In this document: positions 46,192-58,580 of the stretch, in pieces | Layout: each line of letters begins with the position of its first letter | Numbering within the stretch: position 1 is the first letter of the stretch | NCBI GenBank assembly: GCA_028554755.1 | Contig: JAPTOF010000006.1 | Span: 16,243,001 to 16,307,000 of the forward strand | Direction of reading: 5' to 3' | From: Cordia subcordata | Lineage: Eukaryota; Streptophyta; Magnoliopsida; Boraginales; Cordiaceae | Length of the DNA stretch: 64,000 nt | Position numbers and translations under genes: made by a program | The notes under the pieces: model-generated | What the model saw: the letters and a program-made list of their open reading frames with translations, nothing else | Database searches by the model: none | Told to the model about the DNA's origin: nothing

Positions 46192-46850
46192 GGGTCTATT
46201 TGGCATAACTAGCTATTAAGATAACTAATAACTATTATAATTTAGTTGTTAGTGAATAGTTATTTAACTAGTTTATTGAACAAAATGCGTTCCACAAATA
46301 AGTTGTTTAAATAGCTTATGAAAGCAAAACGACAAGAAGGACATTAACGTCATGTTATTATTGTTATGATAATTACAATTATTATTACTATTCTTGAAAC
46401 AAGATAATTTACTTTATAATTAGATGTGTGGTTTTTTATAATAATATTTTATTATTAAAACATAATAACATTAAATTTTGATAAAATATTTTTATCAATA
46501 TTATAGAAGTGTGTTTAATAGATTCAAATTTTATTTTATCAAAATAAAATAATAAATTTTATATGAATAGATTTCAAAAGTAATTTTTGTGTCAATTTTT
46601 ATCTATATTTGTGAAAGAAAAGGTAACTTGTAGAGAGAGATTAAAGAGCGACTATTTACCAAAAAAAAGGAGAGAAGGTAGAATTGCCTAAAGAATATAA
46701 ATTGCTAAAAGTTTTTGTGAAATATTAAAATATTTAAAGTTGGAGAATAGTTAGTTGAAAAGCTAAAAGCTACTTGAAACACTATTTTATCAAAATAATA
46801 ATAAATTAGAGAAATAATATTTGGTCCAATCAAACATGGCTATAGTTTGA
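46192..46850. mobile_element. Tourist/Harbinger-like MITE, copy 3 (degenerate)
   Basis: Starts GGGTCTATTTGGCATAA, comparable with the left ends at 2722 and 16013. It follows the same internal order (AGCTATT, GTTAGTGAATAG, TTGAACAAAATGCGTTC, AAAAGCTACTTGAAAC). The right inverted repeat is lost or mutated beyond recognition near 46830-46850. Confidence 0.65.
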
Positions 46851-47017
46851 TATGAAACATAGAGTCTATACAATATTGAGGTTTAACAGCAGTGTTTTGA
46901 ATACCAATATTTGCTTAGCATGGCAAGTTAATGGTAACATCTCATGTAATAGGTTTACTAAATCATGCTAAAGTATGAATTTGTTTCTTTCTCAGGCCAT
47001 TGGCTATTGTAATGGGA

Positions 47018-48970
47018 GATTGTTAGCATTTTGATATATATGCATCTTTTGATGATGACCATTGATGAATGACAATTGATGAGGATAAATAAATGTATTG
47101 GTAATTGCTTTAAATGAACGGATGTGTTGATTGATTATATTTAGGCTCAAAATGTGTTTTTGAATGTACTAATGAGTTTGTTGAATCTTTGAGAAAACAT
47201 TCAATTCTATCGGCCTCGAAAATCCTTGTCATTGCGCAAATTTCAAGTCATGGAGCCTCATTGAACATATTTTTGAAGACTTGAAGAAAGTGAATAAGAA
47301 TAGAGATGGAAGGCATAAGGGGAGCGGACATAGAATTTTATTGTAAGTTTGCCTTTCATGTGTACTCTAATATTTGGCCCAAAGTCATATACAGACATAT
47401 TAAAACTTGTTTGCAAAACCATCTTAACATATTGGGCATTTAAAAGGTTTTCAAGAGATTATTTTTTCTTAGAAATAGTTTATCTAAAATGTTTCAAAAT
47501 ATTTATGAGCTTTGAAATGTGGTTTATGATATAAAAAGATTTTTTTGAGAACTTGGATTTGAAAAATCGAAGCTTGGAGCTTGAAGTTTATTGAAAACAC
47601 AATTGAAAGCTTTTTGCCAAGAGAGGTATCAAGGAGCTTGGATGAGCTCTACCGTATAATATTTTGTGATCTCTGACAAGAGAGGTGTCTGGGCATCCAG
47701 CACGATCAAAACATACTGCCATGAGAAATCTTATTCAAAACTAACCATTTTTTGCACACTATCTCTTGGTCTTATTCATTCTCAACGTTTCAAAACTTAA
47801 ATTTTCAAATTGCCCATGTGTCTAACTGCTATATTTTTCAAGTGCGCCTATAAATACATGATAATTGAGCCAAAAACAAGAGAGAAATACACTTCTTGAT
47901 AGACAATCAATAGGGCTAAAATTGTATTATCTTTCTCTTCGATTTTGTGCAAAAATTATTAAAAACCCTTTGTGTTAAGCTGTGCCTTCGTGTGAAAATG
48001 TCAAAAAGCCAAAGAAAAAAGAAAGTGAAAATCTTAGATTGGGTAGAGCCTAGGATTATTGATAGTTGGTTAGTGGTGATTGTTGGAAAATTCCTAGAGC
48101 GGGAAGCTCTAGGTAGTGGATGTAGACTTGTTTCAATGAGAGGTTCTTCCTTTTCAAGCCTTCTTGGTTTGATGGCTTAAATTATACATATTAGAAGAGA
48201 AGAATGGAGATATACATTCAATCAATTGACTACAAACTTTGGGTCATGGTAGAGGATGGTCTATTCGTACCAATAATGATCAATGATAATGGGATCACCA
48301 TGCTTAAGAAGATAAACAAGTTGACCAATGAAGACAAGGCCATGTTGGCAAAGAATTTGAAGGTATTAAACATTCTTTATTGGGCCTTAAGTGAAACAGA
48401 ATTTAGAAAAGTTTGTCACCACGAATCTGGGAAGGAGATATTGGAAGTTTTGGAAACATCATATCAAGTCATTTCAAGTGACAACTTCAAGATTGAAAAA
48501 GAATAAGAAGATATAATGAATGCTTTATAGCAAAAGTTAATGAAGGAAGCACTCCCTCTTCCTCTTCTATTAATGATTGATCTTTGGTTGATCTTAATGA
48601 GGTATTTACTTATGATGAGATGATTGAAGCATTGAGCACATTACATGATGATCTTACGAAAATAATTTCTAAAAACAAATTACTTCAGAAACAACTCAAA
48701 GAATCTATTTTTGAAAAAGAAGTTTCGTTGAAAAAGTGCAATGAGTTGGAAAAGGAAAATGGCTTGTTGATGAATTTTTTCAAAAATGATGTGCTTCTTG
48801 AGGAAGAAAACTTGCTCTTGAAAAAGAAAGTTGAGAATTTATCAAAAGTTGTTGAGAAATTTACAAAAAGAAAAGAACACTTTGAAGCTTTGAAAACATC
48901 TTCTAAAAGAATGGTTTTGGAAAGGATGATTTTGGATTTGATCGTATTGCACAACAAAAGTTCTTAAAAA
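47018..48970 (+). mobile_element. SIRE/Maximus-like copia remnant
   Basis: GGGAGAT|TGTTAGCATTTTGAT at 47018-47038 resembles the polypurine tract and LTR start of SIRE-type elements. The LTR-like part carries a CCTATAAATAC box near 47847. A gag remnant follows at 48204-48967. No primer site, protease, RT or second LTR was found, so most of the element is gone. Confidence 0.55.
48204..48967 (+). pseudogene. Copia gag remnant
   Basis: First piece, 48204-48506: a UBN2-type gag with LWVMVEDGLFVP, LTNEDKAMLAKNLKVLN and GKEILEVLETSY. After a stop, a second piece, 48584-48967, has FTYDEMIEALSTLHDDL followed by a lysine- and glutamate-rich coiled coil, as in SIRE/Maximus Gag tails. The frame shifts near 48910. 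No zinc knuckle is present. Confidence 0.65.
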
Positions 48971-50735
48971 ATCATTTTGAGAAGGCATATACATCTCATG
49001 ATACATCATCTTTCTATGTTCATAGTCTTTTATATCTATTTTTTTAATTATTAAAATATTTATAAGATAAGTCCAATATCTTTAATCTTTTCTTATTTCT
49101 CAATCTTGACACAACAATAATATAACTAACTATGGCTAGGAAATAGCTTTGTAAGATGTATGCCAACATTAGAAAATGATTGTCCTAAGCTCTTATTTAT
49201 AGTCATTGCAAAACAAATCATCAATGAAAATTGCCTTTGTTGCAACTTAAAGTACAATCTTGTGCTAGATGGTGTTAATAAGATACATGGTATGAACAAT
49301 TTGTGGCCAATATTACTACTCATGCCATGCATGAAAAGATTTTCCTATACAATATTATATGAAAGTATAAACAAAAGTATACATAATTCAAATTATTAAT
49401 TAATAGTTTCTTAAACTTGTATTAATATTATACTTATGTTAATATATTTTATCTCATATTCTTTTGTGCAAATTTTAGATTGAATGAGCCAAAAATGAAA
49501 AAAAAAAAAGTGGAAAGAATTACTAAATATTGCAAATTAAAAAAATATGACATACAAATAAACTACAATTTCTGGGAAACTTCTTTAGAAGACACATTTC
49601 ATGTAATTCTTCTGACTTCTACCTTTATACTACCAATCCATATCCTACCTTTTATTATAATAAAAGTATTCAGTAATCACCTCATGATCTATTCTTATCG
49701 TAATTCTACACTTATCAATTAGAATTTGAATGTTGGGTTTGTTAAAAAAAAGTGTCCAATAACATATTAATAACATATAATTCTAATTTATACATAATTA
49801 TCTCATCTTATAAGTACGGATTGAAAACTTCTATTGATTGAATTTTTAATTGTTAGCTATATATCTAAAAATCTTATCCATGGTAATTTGAGTTTTTGGG
49901 TGGTAAAAAATAAAAGTATTCAATTAAAACTATGAACATGTTCTAATAGTAATCAATGAAAATAATATTGATTATAAAATTTTATGTGAGTATATGTTAT
50001 AAATTATATTTAAAGTTGGACTACTTAATTTTATTTAATATAGGTGTTTTTCCTTGTAAAGTGGATGAGAGAGTGAGTAATGAAAAATAAATCTTTGAAA
50101 CGACCAATAGGACTTTCTTATATAATAATTATATCATATGCAAAGAAATAAATCTTAATTGTAAGCTTGTTCCACATAAGGTTGATAACCAACTTTCTTT
50201 TTTCAAACTTTTATAAAGAAAGAATTACAGAACTAACACGTACCTCTAGGCTATCTTATATATAGATTATAAACATATTATTTTTCAATTGTATTATAAA
50301 TATATTATAATAATTGATAATGCTAAAAGCAAGAATTTTGCCTGAATTCATCTCATAATGTGACCTAGACAATTGAAAAAAAAAGCATGGTCAGGTTATC
50401 TTGGAACACTAGTATGGTACTGGCCAAAAATCCTCCAACACTTAAGTCAATATTGAGCACATAACTAGAGCAAAATAATAGCTAAAACATATTAAATATA
50501 AAATAGTTTGGGGGCAAATGCCATACCTTTGACTTGATATTGCTATGTAGTTATAAAATAGAAGTGATAATCTTTGGATAAGAATAGGACTCTTTATAGA
50601 TATTAAAGAAGGATTCTAGTAAAAAAGTTTGATTGAACCTCAATACAAATCTTTGGATAAGACTGAGAGTTGTACAGTCCATCAAATAAGTGATCCAATT
50701 GTAGAGTTTAAATAGGAGTACGAGGCCAAATCATA
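48971..50735. other. AT-rich intergenic DNA
   Basis: No supported gene. Scattered frames up to 80 codons on both strands lack domains. Confidence 0.45.
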
Positions 50736-50965
50736 TTGGGAGTCTTTTGGTCAGCCGGCCAGGGTAGTACTCCGAAATGCTCGGGCCTGAGCCCCATGAA
50801 GGCGGGGGTCGCTAAGGCGAGCTCTCAGGACCCAACTGTGCTGGGCTTTGGGTCACGCATTTACTGGACTCAGGATGCACAAGGAGGGGTTGGTACCCCC
50901 ATCCATATAAGAAGTCTCCTTAGTTCCGGTCGAACTATGAAGTGGGTCAGGAGGAACTAATCATG
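50736..50965. other. GC-rich island of unknown origin
   Basis: About 230 bp with much higher GC than its surroundings, abrupt on both sides. It contains CGGCCGGCC-like and GGGTCGC motifs and GGTTGGTACCCCC, which can pair with itself. A 74-codon frame starts at 50736 but has no recognisable domain. It may be part of an old repeat or transferred DNA. Confidence 0.4.
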
Positions 50966-51018
50966 TTTGTCTATATCGATCTGTCTTATGCTAATGTTTC
51001 TGCCAATAAGAGGCGTAT

Positions 51019-51258
51019 TAAGAGAATGTATCCTTTTACTAATAATCTGAAGTTGTATAGGGAGTTTACATTTTATATACATGAGTGGCTAAGCACAACT
51101 AAAGTGATAAACTACAAGTGTAATTATCTAAAGATTATAGCAGATAGAATGATAAGCACAAAGAGATAAACTACAAGTGTAATTATCTAAAGATTACAAC
51201 AGATAGAATGATAAGCACAAGGAGAAAATATCAGTCCTATTATGACTCTTCTTTAATA
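51019..51258 (-). repeat. 3' LTR of the TA...TA copia element
   Basis: 240 bp, TATTAAAGAAGAG to ATTCTCTTA on the minus strand, with the same internal 61-bp duplication as the 5' LTR. A polypurine-like GCGGGGGCA precedes it. Confidence 0.88.
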
Positions 51259-51302
51259 TGCCCCCGCAAAAGGGTGATCCTATTGAGAACACCCATCTTG
51301 GA

Positions 51303-52430
51303 TCACAATTCTTTGAACCTAGTCCTTGACAGTGGCTTGGTCAAGATATTTGTAACTTTTTCTTGCACAAAGTGATAATCTAGAGCTAAGTGTTTCATCT
51401 GCGAATGAAAAACTGGACTTGCACGTAGAAATGTTGCCCCAATATTATCACAAAGGAGATGCGGTCTAGTCAGCAAATAGTAATGTAACTCAGCCAACAA
51501 ATTTGTTAGCCAAGTAACTTCTACTGCAGTTGATGCGACTGACCAATACTCGACTTCTATGGATGACCGAGCCACAGTTCTTTGCTTCTTGGAACACCAA
51601 GAGATTGCTGTTTGGCCAAGAAAAATTATGTATGATGAGATTGAGGTGAAGTCATCTTTATTTCCTGCCCAATCTGCATTGGAATAGGCCATGAGAGGAA
51701 GTATTAACGATTTTCGAATTTGAAGTCCATGATGAATTTTGCCTTTTAAGTATCTGAGTAATCTTTTTGCTGTAACCCAATGTTCCTGCTGTGGATAGTG
51801 CACAAATTGGGCCAGTTTGTTAACTGTATAAGCTATTTCTGGTCTAGTAAATGACTAGTATTGTAAGCTGCCTACTAGACTTCTATAGCCTTGTGTATCA
51901 ACCAAGTCTGCCCTACCTTTCTTGGATAGCTTTGCTGTTGAACTAATGGGTGTGATTGAAGGCTTGGCTCCATCTATGGAATGGTTGTGAAGCAGGTCTC
52001 TCACATAGTGATGTTGTGACAAGAATAAGCCTTTTGTTGGTGGAATCACCTTAATGCCCAAAAAGTAGTGGAGCATACCAAGATCCTTGATAGAGAATTT
52101 ATGACACAAAGCTACAATGATCTTATTGCTAAAAGCCATAGAGTTCCCTGTTAACAGCAAATCATTGACATAAACCAGGAAATATGCAATAGTTGACCCA
52201 TTTTTGTAAACAAATAATGATGAGTCAGATTTTCAGTTTACAAAACCCAATGATTGAATAAAAAACTTCAGTTCATTGAACCAAGCTCGCGGAGCTTGCT
52301 TTAATCCATAGAGTGACTTGTTGAGGCGACACACATGATTGGGCTTTGTCTTATCAATGAATCCAGGTGGTTGTGCCATAAAGACCTTTTCTTGCAAATG
52401 CCCATGTAGAAAAGCATTATTGACATCCAA
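51303..52430 (-). pseudogene. Copia reverse transcriptase and RNase H (minus-strand element)
   Basis: [34 protein letters not shown] and the box YVND at 52172-52161, followed by DLGMLHYFLGI. RNase H: ALMAYSNADWAGN-like block (SNADWAG), SWCSKKQRTVARSS, and HLLCDNIGATFL, ending near FKEL at 51303. Stops at about 52232 and 51854 interrupt it. The N-terminal RT part (52430-52800) is present but broken. Confidence 0.9.
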
Positions 52431-53136
52431 TTGATTTATTTATCAATCCTGCGAAACGGCAATTGTTAATATTACCCGTATTATTGAGGGTTTGACAACA
52501 GGGCTAAATGTTTCATGAAAATTAATCCCAGGCTGTTAATGGAATCCCTTAGTAACTAATCGTGCTTTGTATCTTACAATACTTCCATCAGGATGTCTTG
52601 TGATTCTGAACACCTATTTGCATCCCACTAAGTTTCTACTTTTATCACATGGCACAAGCTCCCAAGTTTTGTTTTTTGCTAGTGTGTTCAGTTCCTTCAC
52701 ATTTCATGTCACCATTTGCCAACTTTAAGGGCCTCACGGACAGATGTAGGTCCAATTAGGGTTGATATAAGATGGGTTGTAGTGGCAGAAAGAGAGAGAA
52801 TATGCTTGGGTTTAAAAATTTTGTTTTTTTTTACCTAGTTTGCATTGGGTGGGTTGAGAGATTTTGTGGTTCATTTGGGTGTGTGTTAGGGTCTGGGGTA
52901 GTTGAACTTTGAAAGACTGGGGGCTCGTTGGTAGTGACCTTTGCAGGACTTTGTTTATGTGGGACATCTTCATGGGTCGACACATCACCTTGAGCAAGAG
53001 TGGTGGTATTAAGAGTTTGATTAGTGGCAACGTTGTTGGGCATTTGAAATTTGGTAGGAGACACTTGTATTGGTACATGGGAGACCAGCGGTGGTACGGT
53101 GCTTACAGGAGTAGGTGTTTGTGAAGCATTACACCA

Positions 53137-53968
53137 CTAACTCATTTCTTCAGCATTTATAACTTGTGTGCAACTTGGTAATGGAAATGATGGGAATGTA
53201 TTTTCCACGAACCGGACATGACGCGATATATAATATTTGTGATTTTGAGGTTCAAAACATATAAAGGCATCATGGGTGGTGGAGTAACCTAAGAAAATGC
53301 ATGGACTGGACCTAGGCCCTAATTTGTTATTAGTGTAAGGGCGAAGCCAGGGGTAACATAGACACCCAAATGTTCTTAACTTTAAATAATTTGGAGTTGT
53401 ATGAAAATGAGCTTCAAAGGGTGAAAAATGTCCCAAAATTTTCGTAGCATTCTATTGATTAAGTACATCGCCGTTTGAAAAGCAAAAGACCAACAACAAA
53501 GGGGGAGTGAAGCGTGATGCAGCAAAGACAGACCACTTTCGACAATATGTCTATGGCGACATTCAGCTGTTGCAACATGTTCTGGGGTATATGGTGGTGA
53601 AATCAGATGTTGTATCCCAAATGCGACAACAAAGATTTAAGTCCTTTATATTCTGTCTTGCCATTTGAGTAAATGGTAGTAATTTGGTGATTAAATTGTT
53701 TTTCTACCATTGTTTTAAATTTAGGGAATATGTCAAAAACATCTGATTTGAAGTTAAGAAGATAGAGCCAATTGTATTTGGTGTAATGATCAACAAAGAG
53801 CACGTAGTAAGAATAACCATCAATTGACCAAATAGGTGACGGACCCCAAATATCAGTAAAGATAATTTCAAGTGGACGAGTACTTTTAATACTAGAAACA
53901 CCAAATGGAAGTTTTTGACTTTTATTACTTTGACAAGAGTCACAAAATGAGAATTCAAAAGAAGACAA
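53137..53968 (-). pseudogene. Copia integrase (minus-strand element)
   Basis: Zinc-region end CDSCQSNKSQKLPF, then FTDIWGPSP with the first Asp (about 53860). The second catalytic site reads IYSNGKTEY where the family has a DNG-type motif, so that Asp is lost (about 53655). After a broken stretch, FGCLCYPWLRPY and CIFLGYS (about 53270-53370) are the C-terminal copia integrase blocks. Confidence 0.85.
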
Positions 53969-54238
53969 ACTAGGAACTAATTTATTAGATGCTAATCGCT
54001 TGACAATTTTGGGGGAAGGGTGACCAAGACGGTCATGCCAAACAGATAAGCAATTTTTGATACCAACATAAGCTGTTGCAGGAGATTATGTTGAGCCACT
54101 CAAAGTCCACTCATAAACATTATTCTGACTCAGTCCCATTACGAGTGTTGCCCCCTGTGTTGAGATCCTTCACGTAAAAAGTATTAGGATTAAATTCAAC
54201 TGAAACATTATTTGTTCGACAAAGTTGACTCACAGAAA

Positions 54239-55446
54239 TTAAGTTTTTTTCATGGATGGAACACAAAAAACATTTGACAATTTAAAAGACTGAATGGAAG
54301 AAGGAATTGTGCAAGTGCCAGCGTGTGAAATTGAGAGACGAGTACCATCCCCAATATAAACATCATCCGGACCCTCATAAGGCTGGCATGAGGATAGAAT
54401 TTGGGGGTCATTGGTGATATGATGTGATGCCCCCGTATCTAATATCCACTGGTTCGGCGATTGAGTCATAGCAGTGTTGGCGGTTACTGGTGCAGAAGGG
54501 AAAAATGGGCACTGAGCGGTGTAGCATTGACGTGCTGTATGGCCACGTTTTTCGCAAAACTGGCAAACAATAGATGATTTGCTCGAAAGATTACCACTAT
54601 TATGATTTCGAATTTGCGGATTTGATGATGAGTTTTGCGAGTTGCCATTGGTGCTGTTGCATCCCTGTTTGTTGCGTCCATAAGTGGTTTGGCGTGAAGG
54701 ACTCTTGGCAACAAAAGCAGTTGATGTTGCAAGAAGTCCACCACCAGATGCGCGTAACTCTTCTCTTTTTAGGAAGGCTTCGTATTCGAGCAACTTTTCT
54801 TGTAGCTCATCGAAGCTGATGACTTTGTCATGTGCTCGAACAGCAGCGGCTAACTCCTTGAATGCAGGACCGACGCCATTCAATGTGTGTGTGTGATGAG
54901 ATATTGTTGCGGCACCGGGGCCCCTACAAGAGCAAGTTCGTCGACGAGATCTCGAATATGAGCGAGATATTCAGCCATGGGTTGATTGCCGCGAGAAAGG
55001 AGTGTCAAGCGTTTAGCTAATCCCATAACTCTAGAGGCCGATAGATTGGCATAATTGGTTTCCAAATGACGCCATGCTTCGGCTGAGGTTTGACACATTC
55101 GAATGAGTGGGACAAAACTGGGACTCAAAGACCCAGTAATGCCCAAGAGCGATAACTTATCTTGCCTTGTCCATTGAACATGATCAGAGTTGGGAACCAA
55201 TGTATCACCTTCTGGAATTTGTGTAGGAGGGCACAAATAAGTGCCATTAATATAGCTGAGTAGGTTATATCCATAGAGGAGAGCATCAAATTGGCTCTTC
55301 CAAGAATAGTAGTTTGTAGAGGTTAATTTGAGGGGGAGATGGGTAGCTGAGTTGATAGCAACAAGGTTTGCGGAAGAAGAGGACTGAGTGATGTCCTAAA
55401 CTTGGGTGTTCGGCTTGGAAGAGGACGAACTGGAATGGGACACCAT
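54239..55446 (-). pseudogene. Copia gag and protease (minus-strand element)
   Basis: The ATG at 55446 opens a gag with TSTNYYSWKSQFDALL and AEAWRHLETNYANLSASRVMGL after an early TAG. The frame is lost at a (CA)n run near 54885-54893. It resumes as LNGVGPAFKEL, then a zinc knuckle CQFCEKRGHTARQC (about 54520-54565). Protease begins in the same frame with WILDTGASHHIT (about 54425-54460), an intact D-T-G. It stops at 54239. Confidence 0.9.
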
Positions 55447-55497
55447 GAGAGAAAGAAGAAGCGTGAAACAGGATCTGATGTTCTTAGAGACTAAGAA

Positions 55498-55509
55498 CAG
55501 CTGATACCA
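55498..55509 (-). other. Primer-binding site of the TA...TA copia element
   Basis: TGGTATCAGCTG directly adjoins the LTR end on the minus strand. The first nine bases match the usual tRNA-Met site. Confidence 0.75.
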
Positions 55510-55749
55510 TAAGAGAATGTATCCTTTTACTGATAATCTGAAGTTGTACAAGGAGTTTACATTTTATACACATGAGTGGCTAAGCAAAACTAAAGTGATA
55601 AACTACAAGTGTAATTATCTAAAGATTACAACAGATAGAATGATAAGCACAAGGAGATAAACTACAAGTGTGATTATCTAAAGCTTACAACAGATAGAAT
55701 GATAAGCACAAGGAGAAAATAACAGTCCTGTTCTGACTCTTCTTTGATA
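55510..55749 (-). repeat. 5' LTR of the TA...TA copia element
   Basis: 240 bp on the minus strand, from TATCAAAGAAGAG to ATTCTCTTA. It includes an internal tandem duplication of about 61 bp (unit with GATAAACTACAAGTGT ... AGAATGATAAGCACAAG). The partner is 51258-51019. Confidence 0.88.
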
Positions 55750-58104
55750 CATGTGCATATAGACGTGTGCATATCAAGTTTGTGTTGTACAGATATGATT
55801 GATAAATTGAAACTCGAGCTTATTGAGCTCATCATATTAGTCCAATTCAGAAATTTTCATCATATGTGAAGTTGTTATGCTACATAAATCTCTCAATTGC
55901 CTCAAGTGTGTGGTCAAGAGGTTTGAGTATTGGACATCAAGATCATAGATCTAAGGTATGAGCTTGATTTGGCCTTCTTGTTATTGATAGTCAAAGGCTG
56001 AGGTACAAGTCCAATTGAGCTATTTACTTGTAGACTATGGTTGACGTTGTAGTTAAGGTCGAGCTACAAACGTTGCCTATGATAGAGATAAGGATGGGTT
56101 CATTGGCAGAGCTAGGACTTTGACTATGCTATTCATAATTGATAGTGGGTCACTAAGATTGGGTCATCTCGGAAATAGTTTGCTTAGTATAGTCCTTGGC
56201 GAGGCTAAATGCCTAAATCAATACATTGGATATCTGCGATGGGGTCAAGTGGCCCGACCATGTAAATAGTTCTTGGCTGAGCTAAGACAACTTTGGCCAA
56301 GTTGCTTATGTAGATGTCAGTGGTGCACAGGGGCTCTACTCAGTAGTAAATATAAATCTAGAGAGCACGGGCGCAGCCCCAATATAAATATAGATCTTAG
56401 GAAGCCTTAAGGCTCGACCAGGTGTAAATATAAATCTAGGAAGCACAAGGCACGACCAAGGTACTAAAGTGTTTCCTGGAGTAGGCCTCGACTAGAGTAT
56501 GAGAGTCTTTCCAAGAGTGGGTCTCAACTACAGTGTCATAGTACTTCCAAGAGTGGGTCTCGACTGGAGTATCAAACAAAATTATGTCCTACTTCCCAGT
56601 AGGTAAGGCTCGACTATGTTGCTGGGGCAAAATGGTGTCTTACTTTCCAGTGGTTGGGCCTGATCAGATTGTTCGGACATAATGATGTCTTACAACCCGT
56701 AATGAAAGCAAGATACTTAATAGGACTGAACAATATATAGATTATAAATTATACTAGAGTATAACCCATGTAATGCATGGGAAAATACATACTTTTTATG
56801 TTTTTATTTATTATTAATGCTGGTTTTTACATTTTGTGCAAGGATTAAAAAGTTGTAAAATTTGTTTTCAGTAAATTTTCATAATAATAATTTTTTTATT
56901 ATAGACAATGTTTAACTTCGAAAGGTAAAAATTAGAAAATGATTTGATAGGAGAAAAAAGCAAAAGAAGATGAATATTATATATGGACTTTAGCTCATAT
57001 TATATACACACGGATTATGGGATGCTAAAATATAAACATGTTTCGTAAATTTTAATTTTTTGTAAGTTTTTTGTATTAATTATTTTTTATGAGGATAGAA
57101 TTAAAAAAAGTGGTATTATAAGATATTTATCTGAGTTTAACTCATTATAAAAAACAAATATAAGGAGCTTTTTAAAAATAATTCATGTATGAAATTAGCA
57201 TAACATTCAAACCAAACTTCATAATGGATATCGATATTAATTATTTTACATGTAAAATAATGGATATTAGTTTATACAACATATTAATACAAATTAAAAT
57301 TAAATTTTAGATTAAGAAATAATTTTTACTTGACAAAAAGAAATGCTTAATTTAAATTATAAAATGATGTTGTTATAGTCAATTACTTTACTAAAAAGTT
57401 GATGTTGAATTACAATTGGGTATAAAATGATGGGAAAAAATTTGAAGAAAGAAATCATGAAATGAGGAAATGTGGCACTATCAAAAATAAAATGAAGACA
57501 TGTGGCATTAAAATATAGATTAAAATATTCACGAAGTTTTATTAGTAATCTATAATACTAATAAAGTAAGAAGATCCAACACTACAAATTTCACGCCTAA
57601 AGGTCTTTTTCACTACGTATCAGCTTATTGTTTTATTGGCAATAAATGTATTGCTTATTGTACGTTCTACATTATATTTTATAGTTTTACCATATACACC
57701 AACTTCTATTTATTGGTTACAACTTGTGCTATACAGCTATATGCATATGAATTTCACTATCAATCTAACTGTTATCACTGCTCTAATTTAGCCGTGGTTT
57801 ATTTTTTGACAATTTTTTTTGGTCAATCATTTTTTGACATTAACTGTATTTTTTATACTCATTTTAAAATGTAGAATATCTCCGATAGTTTAAATCCATC
57901 GTAAGTTTTTGAAACTTATGTTAATCTTTTAGCAAATTAAATTATTTCTTAATTGTTATTTAATCAATACATATTTTAATATAGAAAAACTATAAAAGAT
58001 TAGATCTGATCATTTTTTTATTAGGCCATCCAAAAAAATGAAAAATTTAGGATCCATTTGAATTGATTTTATTTTATTTTATAAAATTACTTTGATAACA
58101 GTCC
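55750..58104. other. Intergenic DNA with a degenerate repeat block
   Basis: No supported gene. Between about 56340 and 56700 variants of AGTGGGTCTCGACT / GGCTCGACCA and AATATAAATCTAG recur at irregular spacing, as in an old tandem array. From 56750 on the DNA is AT-rich. Confidence 0.5.
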
Positions 58105-58580
58105 TCCACTAAACAAATTTATGCTTAGTTATTCATGTTTTATACAACAAAATTTTTCATACAAAAAAAAAAATGCAGCAAAATTTACTTGTGAAAGAGA
58201 AGAAGAATTATATATATTGAGGTGTAAACGTGGGATACCATTGTGCACTCAGCGATCATGAAAGAAAAGAAATCAATGTAGGCCAATTTATATTACCAAC
58301 ACAGGATTCTATTGTCACAAAATTTGTTAAATTGATTTAAATTTTTTTTAAAAAAAATTTGTTCCATGATTAATCCTCCATTAAACAAATTTATACTCAG
58401 CTATTAACATTTCATACAACAAAAATTTACATTCGGAAAGAACATAGCAAAATGTACTTGTGAAAGAGAAGAAGAATTATATATTGAGGCGCAAATGTGA
58501 GGCTCCACTATGCACTCAGCGATCAAGAGAGGAAAGAAATCAATTGTATGCCAATTTTATATTATGAACACGGTATCTAT
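58105..58580. repeat. Diverged direct duplication, about 215 bp, spaced about 270 bp
   Basis: Copies at about 58105-58320 and 58376-58580 share CTTGTGAAAGAGAAGAAG, GCACTCAGCGATCA and an AAACAAATTTAT start. They differ at many sites. Non-coding. Confidence 0.75.

Larger units (their letters stand above)
51019..55749 (-). mobile_element. Ty1/copia element with TA...TA LTR ends (Ale/Retrofit-like)
   Basis: Minus-strand element of 4.7 kb: two 240-bp LTRs, primer site, gag with zinc knuckle, protease, integrase, RT and RNase H in copia order. Gag and RT style suggest the Ale/Retrofit lineage, with moderate certainty. All domains contain stops or frameshifts, and the RT box is YVND. No clean 5-bp target duplication: flanks read ACATG and ATACG on the minus strand. 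Confidence 0.88.

Noticed and set aside
50736..50965. Possible tRNA-derived SINE
   Set aside because: A GGTCGAACT string recalls a B box, but no A box at the right distance and no tRNA fold were found.
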